The notes under the pieces: model-generated
Told to the model about the DNA's origin: nothing
Database searches by the model: none
What the model saw: the letters and a program-made list of their open reading frames with translations, nothing else
NCBI GenBank assembly: GCA_021821705.1
Contig: JAKACE010000034.1
Location: forward strand, 1-10,341
Origin: Actinomycetes bacterium
GTDB lineage: Bacteria; Actinomycetota; Acidimicrobiia; Acidimicrobiales; Palsa-688
Length of the DNA: 10,341 nt
Reading direction: 5' to 3'
Position numbers and translations under genes: made by a program
Shown: piece by piece, positions 5,369 to 10,341 of the stretch
How the letters are laid out: each line of letters starts with the position of its first letter
Numbering within the stretch: the first letter of the stretch is position 1

Positions 5369-6858
5369 ATGCGGGAGGGGCCTACGGCGGATCGTCATCG
5401 CAGGAGCAGGTACCGCCGGTTCGGTGCGGCCGCGATGCTGGTCGCGGCCGGTTTCTCGAGCGCGGCGGGTGCTGCTTGGGCGAGCCCCGGCCCCGCGTGG
5501 GGTGCTGGCACGGATCGGGCCGGTGGAGCGCGGCCCGGCTACGGCATGGCGCCGCTGCCGGCTCAGGGAGCGAGTCACCAGGGTATGGACGGGCCCGTCG
5601 GGCCAGGCCAGGGCTGGACGGCTCCGAGCTCGGCGGCGTTGGCGACCACGGCACAGGAAAACGCGCAGGAGGCCGTGCCTGATGGGAGCCGAAGCCCGGC
5701 GGGGCTCCCAGTGGTCACGGTGCCGACGATCCCGGTGACGGTCCCCGTAACTGTCGGCGTAACAGTGAGCGTGCCCCCGTTGGAACCCGGCCATCCCCGA
5801 GGCCCGGTGACAACCGAGTCGGTACTGCCCGGCACCACGGTCCCTGTCCCCACGACCACCTTCGTGACACCGACCACGGTCCCTGTCGCCACGACCGCCA
5901 CTGTCGCGTCCAGCACCGTGCCGGTGACGAGCACGGTCCCGGTGCCCACCACCGTCACGTTGCCCACCACCGTCACGTTGCCCACCACGGTCGCTGTGCC
6001 TACGACGGACGCAGCGGTCACGACGGGACAACCGGTACCAGCGGGCGACGTCGCCCCCGTCGGCTCGTCAGGGACTGCGCCGACCACGTCGTCGAGCGTG
6101 GCTCTGGCGTCGCCCGTCACGGTCGGCAGCACGGTCCCTCCGCTGACGGGCACGGTGCCGGGTAAGGGCGCCTCGGCCACGGCCGTCCCGAGGCACGAGC
6201 GTCCCTCACCGGCGGGGACGGTCCCGGCGGGCACCCCTGCGCCCAGCGGTGCTCGGCGCGCCAAGGCGGGAGGTCACGCCGGCGGCAGGGCCGGCCCGGC
6301 TGTAGCCACCACCACGCCGGCCGGGACCGGCGTAACGGAGCACCGCTCGACGAGCAGAACGAGATCTCCGGCCGTGCCCGAGGCCGGCGCCGGGGTTGCT
6401 CCGGCTGGCGCCGCCAAGCGGGACGCCGCTGAGCCGGGTCGCCGCACAGTGAAGTTCCTGGTCGTGGCGTCCGACTTCCCCGCCTCACCGGGAGCAGGGG
6501 CGAGGGGTGACAGGGCCGCCGTAGCCGCCGGGCGACCTGTGACGACGCCCTCCCCGGCAGCCGGAGGCGCAGCGAGAGGTGCCGACACCACCGCAGGTCC
6601 CGGACGCCTGCCGGCCTCCGGCCAGAGGGGCTCATCCATGCCCCTGGGCGGCACTCTCGTCGCCGGCCGGGCTGTGGTCTCAACCGGCTCGGGTTGGTCG
6701 GGGGGGCGTTGCAGGCGGGGACGATCCTGAGTGTGCCACTCGGGCTGGCGGTGCTGGTGGTGGCGTTCATGGTGGTGCAATGGCTCGTAGACCGCAGGGA
6801 TCCCAAGCTCGTGGACGCCCCTGCCCACAAGGATGAGGACACCGTTGGCTTCGAGTAG
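5369..6858 (+). CDS. Secreted (V/L)PTT-repeat surface protein, C-terminal membrane anchor in the -1 frame (frameshift at a G7 run)
   Basis: In the starting frame 453 residues run to a TGA at 6728-6730. The N-terminus is a signal peptide: an Arg-rich n-region (RHRRSRYRR), hydrophobic core AAAMLVAAGFSSAAGAA, and likely cleavage after AWA (about 37). The mature part is low-complexity Val/Thr/Pro/Ala: hexad (V/L)PTTVT repeats at about 150-215, then Ala/Gly/Pro/Arg-rich sequence. I see no catalytic domain. In the -1 frame, entered at GGGGGGG (6700-6706), the sequence gives ALQAGT, a transmembrane helix (ILSVPLGLAVLVVAFMVVQWLV) and a charged tail (DRRDPKLVDAP then acidic) ending at TAG 6856-6858, for 496 residues. 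That tail overlaps the cyclase start. An in-frame TGA at 5342 with no start between fixes ATG 5369 (or ATG 5435) as the start; no good ribosome site is visible. The shift may be sequencing error, mutation, phase variation or programmed slippage. Confidence 0.75.
5944..5997 (+). repeat. 18-bp tandem repeat encoding (V/L)PTTVT hexads
   Basis: GCCCACCACCGTCACGTT occurs twice in direct succession (5944-5961 and 5962-5979), followed by a diverged third copy (5980-5997). It encodes consecutive PTTVT(L/A) units. A related 24-base element starting ACCACGGTCCCTGTC occurs at 5834-5857 and 5873-5896. Such repeats change copy number easily. Confidence 0.85.
6700..6706 (+). other. G7 homopolymer at the frame switch
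   Basis: Seven consecutive G follow TC. In the starting frame the codons are TCG GGG GGG, which matches the X XXY YYZ pattern of -1 slippery sites with all bases G. After a -1 step the reading is GGG GGG GCG TTG, opening directly into the membrane anchor. An eighth G would restore one continuous frame. Confidence 0.7.
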
Positions 6859-8611
6859 GTCCGGTCGGCACGCTGATGGCTCGGGGTTGGCGCCCCGCCA
6901 GCACACCAGCCTTGACCAGCGGCTGGGCGCGCTGCAGCTGGTGAGGGTGGCGGTCGTGATGCTGGTCCTGGCCTCGGCGGCGGGTGTGCCGCGACAACTG
7001 GGCCTTTCCCTGGGGCAGGTACTGCCCCTCAGCCTCGCTTATCTGGCATCCTGCCTGCTGGGCCAGGTCGTCGACACACTGCGCAGCCGGTCGGCCCAGG
7101 GTGCAACGGGGCGCAGGGGCCCATCGGCTTCGTTCCGCCAGATGCTCCTACCAGTCGACTCGTTCTATCTTGCCGCGCTGACGTTGCCCTCAGGGGGGGC
7201 CCAGAGCGACTTCGTCTGGCTGTTCACGGTGGAGTTGATCGCCGTGACCCTGCTCGCCAGCCCCCGTACCGGCGTCCGCCTGGCCATGTGCGACACGGTG
7301 TTGTTGCTGGCCATCACGGCACTGCGCCTGGGTGCCCCTCTCGGTCAGCTACTGGGCACTGCCAGCGTGTACACGCCGTCACCGGGTGAGGTCGTCGTGA
7401 GGACGGCCGGCTTCTGGGCGGTGGCCCTCTGCACCGCCTACTTCTCAGCCCTGTCCGAGCGGGATCTGCGCCGTTCCAAGGGCCAGCTCGACGCCCTGAG
7501 CCAGATGGCGGCCGAGATGGAGGAGGCCATGGAGGGTGGCTCGGGAGCCGAGGGCATCGAGGCCGTCCTGTTGCGTAGCGTACTGGCGCCGTTCGGCCTG
7601 GCGCGCGCCGCGGTCATCTGGGAGCGCAAGGCCAGGGTTACGGCGGCGCGCGCCTGGGCACAGGCTCCCACAGCCGACGCGACAGCCGGCCCGCCGGGGA
7701 CGCACTGGCAGGACGGGGGGCCCGACGTCACCGACACCAGCGCGGCCCCGCCGGCTACGCCAGGAGTGGTCTCGGCTGTCGAGGACGTGCGCGTCGGCCT
7801 GGACGCGCTCGAGTGCCCGGTGGCCAAGCGGGCGCTGCGTGACAACCAGGCAGTGCTGGTGCGGGCCCTGTCAGCCGTGACCGACAGGGCCCTTGACGAC
7901 CTCCTGCCCGATGCGACCAACGTCGTCGTCGTACCCCTCAGGGCGGGCCTGGAGCGCCAGGGCCTGCTGCTTGCGGAGTCGGGGCCGCCTGTGCGTCGGC
8001 GAGTGAGCCGGCGTTCCCTGGACATGCTCATGCGCTTCGGTGCTCACGCCGCCCTTGCCCTGAGCAACGCTGACCTGCGCAAAGAGGTCGACAAGCTGGC
8101 GGCGTCGGACAGCCTCACCGGGCTGCCCAACCGCCGGGCGCTCATGACGGACCTGTCGCGCGAGATTGCCCGCAGTGCCCGTTCGGGCCAGCCCCTCTCC
8201 CTGGCCGTGATCGACGTCGACCACTTCAAGAGGGTCAACGACACCTTCGGGCACCTGGCCGGCGACGAGGTGCTCCGCGAGGTCGCCGCCGCCATGGCCG
8301 CCAACGTGCGCGACGTCGATGTCGTCGCCCGCTACGGGGGCGAGGAGTTCGCCATCGTCCTGCCGAACTGCGCCGGCGAAGGTGCGCTCACCGTCGTCGA
8401 GAGGGTGAGGGCGGCCGTGGCGGCAGCCCATACCGTTACGGCGGTAACCGTGAGCGCCGGCATAGCCACGGCATCGGGCCCGGGCCTGGACGGCGAGCGG
8501 CTGCTAGGGGCCGCCGATGCCGCCCTCTACGCGTCGAAGAACGCGGGGCGTGACCGGGCCACGCTCGCTCCGCCGGTGGCCGTGCGCGCCCCGGCCGCCC
8601 TCAAGGCGTGA
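6833..8611 (+). CDS. Membrane-bound diguanylate cyclase (multi-TM, GAF-like, GGDEF)
   Basis: Makes cyclic di-GMP from two GTP. The 592 residues comprise a short cytoplasmic lead, about six hydrophobic helices (roughly 36-52, 58-80, 103-120, 125-145, 150-168, 185-205), a short Glu/Met-rich linker, a GAF-like sensory region (about 230-415) and a GGDEF domain (about 420-585). The domain starts with DSLTGLPNRRAL (D426), has IDVDHFKRVNDTFGH for metal and nucleotide binding, and the active-site loop GGEEF at 502-506. The inhibitory I-site RxxD is present as RDVD (493-496), exactly five residues before GG, so product feedback is expected. No EAL domain is attached. ATG 6833 overlaps the -1-frame end of the surface-protein gene by 26 nt, suggesting translational coupling; TTG 6845 with GAGG six nt ahead is an alternative start. 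The signal sensed by the N-terminal region is unknown. Confidence 0.93.
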   Translation: MRTPLASSRSGRHADGSGLAPRQHTSLDQRLGALQLVRVAVVMLVLASAAGVPRQLGLSLGQVLPLSLAYLASCLLGQVVDTLRSRSAQGATGRRGPSASFRQMLLPVDSFYLAALTLPSGGAQSDFVWLFTVELIAVTLLASPRTGVRLAMCDTVLLLAITALRLGAPLGQLLGTASVYTPSPGEVVVRTAGFWAVALCTAYFSALSERDLRRSKGQLDALSQMAAEMEEAMEGGSGAEGIEAVLLRSVLAPFGLARAAVIWERKARVTAARAWAQAPTADATAGPPGTHWQDGGPDVTDTSAAPPATPGVVSAVEDVRVGLDALECPVAKRALRDNQAVLVRALSAVTDRALDDLLPDATNVVVVPLRAGLERQGLLLAESGPPVRRRVSRRSLDMLMRFGAHAALALSNADLRKEVDKLAASDSLTGLPNRRALMTDLSREIARSARSGQPLSLAVIDVDHFKRVNDTFGHLAGDEVLREVAAAMAANVRDVDVVARYGGEEFAIVLPNCAGEGALTVVERVRAAVAAAHTVTAVTVSAGIATASGPGLDGERLLGAADAALYASKNAGRDRATLAPPVAVRAPAALKA

Positions 8612-9071
8612 GCTCGCCCGGGGAGGGAAGGGCCGAACGCAGGGCGGCAGCCACGGCCTCGGCCTCCTCGGCGTCGCGGTAGCGGTGCCGAGGCCAGAGG
8701 AAACCGCGTAAGCCGTCCCCCCGCCGGCGCGGCACCACGTGGAGATGGACGTGGGGGACGCTCTGGCTGACGACCTCGTTGAGGGCGAAGAACGCGCCCT
8801 GGGCCCCCAGCGCCGCCTGCTGCGCCGCCGCGACCCTGCGCCCTGCGGCCATAAGCGGGGCCAGGAGGCCCACGGGTAGCTCCGCCAGCGTCGCGAAGTG
8901 GCGCCGGGGGACGACGAGCGTGTGACCGTCGAACACCGGCCGGCTGTCCAAGAAGGCGACGATGTCGCCTTCGTCGAGCACGCCGTGGCTCGCCACGGTC
9001 CCCTCGATGATGTCGTCGAACACGCACGCTGCCGTGAGCCCCGAGGTTACGCTGTGCGGCGTATGGCGCAC
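8601..9071 (-). CDS. HIT-family nucleotide hydrolase or transferase
   Basis: Histidine-triad protein. The catalytic motif HVHLHVVP is unmistakable, preceded by NEVVSQSVP and followed by GDGLRGFLWPRHRY, a combination I associate with actinobacterial HIT proteins. The N-terminal half has GDIVAFLDSRPVFDGHTLVVPRRH, the usual nucleotide-binding hairpin. Family members hydrolyse or transfer nucleoside phosphates (AMP-lysine, Ap4A and similar); the substrate here cannot be told. Two starts are possible. GTG 9071 (156 aa) keeps the Cys in ACVFDD, reminiscent of the CxFC of other HIT proteins, but overlaps the divergent gene by 9 nt. GTG 9023 (140 aa) fits better with a TAACCT -10 box at 9049-9044. 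I list the longer form without strong preference. The 3' end overlaps the cyclase gene tail to tail by 11 bp. Confidence 0.9.
   Translation of the reverse strand: MRHTPHSVTSGLTAACVFDDIIEGTVASHGVLDEGDIVAFLDSRPVFDGHTLVVPRRHFATLAELPVGLLAPLMAAGRRVAAAQQAALGAQGAFFALNEVVSQSVPHVHLHVVPRRRGDGLRGFLWPRHRYRDAEEAEAVAAALRSALPSPGELTP
9044..9053. promoter_or_regulatory. Divergent -10 boxes sharing two bases (TAACCT minus, TACGCT plus)
   Basis: AGGTTACGCT contains TAACCT on the minus strand (9049-9044) and TACGCT on the plus strand (9048-9053); both fit TANNNT and share the TA/TA step at 9048-9049. The plus box lies 9 nt before ATG 9063, giving an almost leaderless mRNA. The minus box would start the HIT transcript near 9037. 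No good -35 is visible on either side. Confidence 0.4.
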
Positions 9072-9518
9072 CTTCAGCTGGGCGGGGCCCCGCCCGAGAC
9101 CGTCCTTCCCGAGCCACCGCCCGAGGCGGCTGAAGCGCTGCGCCGGGCCTCGGCCCAGGGTTCGCGCCAGGCGCTCTCTGAGGTAGCCGCTCGTTGGCCC
9201 CGCTACCTCGCCGCCTGGGCGGCTCTCTCCAGGGAATGCGAGGCCGAGGACCGGGTCGCAGCGTACGCTTTCGCCCGCACCGGTTACCACCGGGGCCTGG
9301 ACGCCCTGCGGGCGGCGGGCTGGCGAGGCTCGGGCTACGTGAGATGGGCCCAACCGTCCAACCGCGGCTTCCTCGAGTGCCTCGAGTCGCTGGGCCGTAT
9401 AGCGGAGGCCATCGGGGAGCAGGACGAAGCCCAGCGCTGTGCCCTCTTCCTGGTCCAGCTCGACCCCGAAGGCCGCGACCGGGAGGGCTCGACCGGCCGC
9501 GCCGGTCCGGGCCGCTGA
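9063..9518 (+). CDS. DUF3151 family protein (151 aa)
   Basis: Matches what I remember of DUF3151, a conserved actinobacterial family of unknown function and about 140 residues. Recognisable blocks are GGAPPETVLPEPPPEA near the N-terminus, ARWPRYLAAWAALS, the strongly conserved AYAFARTGYHRGLDALRAAGW (about 67-87), PSNRGFLECLESLGRIAEAIG, and DEAQRCALFLVQLDP. The protein is cytoplasmic, with no signal peptide or membrane segment, and the last 15 residues (Arg/Gly-rich) are probably a variable tail. ATG 9063 is supported by the near-leaderless TACGCT box and by homologous N-terminal wording starting just after it. The flavin-reductase-like gene starts 2 nt after this stop, so the two are almost certainly co-transcribed and perhaps translationally coupled. 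Confidence 0.88.
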   Translation: MAHLQLGGAPPETVLPEPPPEAAEALRRASAQGSRQALSEVAARWPRYLAAWAALSRECEAEDRVAAYAFARTGYHRGLDALRAAGWRGSGYVRWAQPSNRGFLECLESLGRIAEAIGEQDEAQRCALFLVQLDPEGRDREGSTGRAGPGR

Positions 9519-9520
9519 GG

Positions 9521-10048
9521 GTGGCAAATGTCGGGCCTGTCCCGCACGGGGCGGATCCCGACGCCTACGACCGCCTCCGCCGTCGTGTCCTGTGGCGCAT
9601 GCCATCGGGCATCTACCTTCTGGGCAGCGCCTCAGGGGGGCGACGCAACCTCATGACCCACAACTGGGCCATGCAGGTGGCGGTCGTGCCCAAGCTGGTC
9701 GCCGTCTCGGTCCGCCGCGACGCTCTCAGCCACGAGCTCGTGAGCGAGGGGAGGGCCTTCAGCTTGAGCTTCCTCAGACGCGAAGACCGGGCCGTGGCCC
9801 GTTCGTTCACCAAACCGGCCCAGCCCGGCCCGGCACCCGACATGCTCGGTGGCCAGCAGGTACAGCTTGGCCTCACCGGCGTGCCCGTCCTGAGGGCGGC
9901 GGCTGCATGGCTGGAGTGCGAGGTCCGTACAACTACCGCGGCAGGCGACCACACCATCTTCGTCGGCGAGGTGGTGGCCTGCGGAGCGCCGGACGAGGGT
10001 GCGGCGCTGATGCGCATGGAGGACACGCGCCTCAACTACGGCGGCTGA
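9521..10048 (+). CDS. Flavin reductase-like (FMN-binding split-barrel) protein
   Basis: Flavin reductase-like domain protein of 175 aa. Such proteins bind FMN and either reduce free flavin with NAD(P)H for a partner monooxygenase or act as flavoproteins on their own. Visible signatures are RRRVLWRMPSGIYLLGSA (first strand), NLMTHNWAMQVAVVPKLVAVSV (flavin-contacting loop and strand), SHELVSEGRAFSLSFL, and near the end WLECEVR and TIFVGEVVAC. GTG 9521 is the start because it follows the DUF3151 stop by 2 nt and begins just ahead of the conserved part. GAGG directly abuts it, so re-initiation by terminating ribosomes is likely. The next in-frame Met (9599) would cut into the first strand. No partner oxygenase is in view. 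Confidence 0.88.
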   Translation: MANVGPVPHGADPDAYDRLRRRVLWRMPSGIYLLGSASGGRRNLMTHNWAMQVAVVPKLVAVSVRRDALSHELVSEGRAFSLSFLRREDRAVARSFTKPAQPGPAPDMLGGQQVQLGLTGVPVLRAAAAWLECEVRTTTAAGDHTIFVGEVVACGAPDEGAALMRMEDTRLNYGG

Positions 10049-10111
10049 AGGACTACCCGGCTGAGGCGGCCAACCGGCGCTGGCCCGGGTTCGCTCGACA
10101 GGTCGCGCCGG

Positions 10112-10124
10112 TAGACTACGCCTG
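10112..10124 (+). promoter_or_regulatory. -10 element TAGACT with leaderless-type GTG start
   Basis: TAGACT (10112-10117) is followed by 6 nt and then GTG 10124. This is the same geometry as at 1143-1155, so transcription should start on the G of the start codon. The -35 is weak (TTCGCT 16 nt upstream at best). Confidence 0.55.
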
Positions 10125-10341
10125 TGGCAACTCCGGCAGCTTCGATGACCGGGGCCTCGGTGGCGACGGACAAGCGCCAGCGGGTGCAGGAAGCCCTGGT
10201 CGGTTACCACGAGACGCGGGATCCGGCAGCCCTCGACCTGATCGTGGCTGCCTATCAGGGGTTGGCCCTCTCACTGGCCAGCCGCTTCGGCCAACGGGGT
10301 GAGGACATCGACGACCTCAACCAGGTGGCCCTGCTGGGCCT
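10124..10341 (+). CDS. RNA polymerase sigma factor, SigB/SigF/SigG type (5' part; cut by the right edge)
   Basis: The visible 72 codons hold a short variable N-terminus, then LVGYHETRDPAALDLIVAAYQGLALSLASRF and GEDIDDLNQVALLGL. This is sigma-70 region 1.2/2.1 entering region 2.2 in the wording of alternative sigma factors of the SigB/SigF/SigG group, which in actinobacteria govern stress, stationary-phase or developmental genes under anti-sigma control. The start is GTG 10124 because a TAGACT box lies 6 nt before it; the in-frame ATG 10145 is the alternative and would shorten the protein by seven residues. No ribosome site precedes either. It begins 75 nt after the flavin-reductase-like gene with its own promoter. 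Regions 2.4 and 4 and any regulator genes are outside the window. Confidence 0.85.
   Translation, partial: MATPAASMTGASVATDKRQRVQEALVGYHETRDPAALDLIVAAYQGLALSLASRFGQRGEDIDDLNQVALLG

Noticed and set aside
5575..6264. A Val/Thr/Gly-repeat minus-strand frame (229 codons)
   Set aside because: It is the antisense of the (V/L)PTT repeats; it has no signal peptide or ribosome site, unlike the plus-strand frame.
1..10341. tRNA, rRNA, CRISPR array, insertion sequence, prophage or integration site
   Set aside because: I looked for T-loop signatures, regularly spaced repeats, transposase or integrase motifs and terminal inverted repeats by eye and found none I could support.

Overview
The window is GC-rich (about 70% by eye) with strong G/C preference at third codon positions. 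A cluster of signs points to an actinobacterium, most plausibly of the Acidimicrobiia type. These are a DUF3151-family gene (a family I know as actinobacterial), TANNNT -10 elements sitting 6 nt before start codons (leaderless-type starts), a Val-Pro-Thr-Thr-rich secreted protein, and a SigB/SigF/SigG-type sigma factor. The class-level placement is inference. I see no rRNA, tRNA, CRISPR array, insertion sequence or phage gene.

Layout. Bases 1-540 hold the 5' part of a minus-strand gene that runs off the left edge. It encodes a Pro/Ala-rich protein with a hydrophobic export or membrane segment and enters a polyproline tract at the edge. It has a textbook promoter (TTGACG-N17-TAATCT) at 794-766, a leader of about 215 nt and a clear AAGGAGA ribosome site. 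Divergently, 1155-1460 is a small acidic protein of unknown function with a leaderless-type start. A convergent gene on the minus strand (2330-1527) is a stand-alone ABC ATPase. Divergent from that is argS (2469-4211). The 387-nt gap after argS holds a 14-bp perfect palindrome, a promoter and a GNRA hairpin, and leads into a cold-shock protein gene (4599-4817). A hairpin-rich gap of about 550 nt follows, with no gene I can support.

The most unusual part is 5369-8611. A secreted, (V/L)PTTVT-repeat-rich protein carries a signal peptide. Its transmembrane anchor and cytoplasmic tail lie in the -1 frame, immediately after a run of seven G (6700-6706). Without a frame change the protein ends at 6730 with no anchor; with one it ends at 6858 and overlaps the next gene. 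That next gene is a membrane-bound diguanylate cyclase (about six transmembrane helices, GAF-like region, GGDEF domain with GGEEF active site and intact RxxD inhibitory site). The pair suggests a surface protein linked to c-di-GMP signalling, with anchoring possibly switched by slippage at the G run.

The right part is housekeeping. A HIT-family hydrolase (minus strand) overlaps the cyclase tail to tail by 11 bp. A DUF3151 gene diverges from it, with candidate -10 boxes that share bases. A flavin-reductase-like gene begins 2 nt after DUF3151. A sigma factor gene with a leaderless-type GTG start at 10124 is cut by the right edge.
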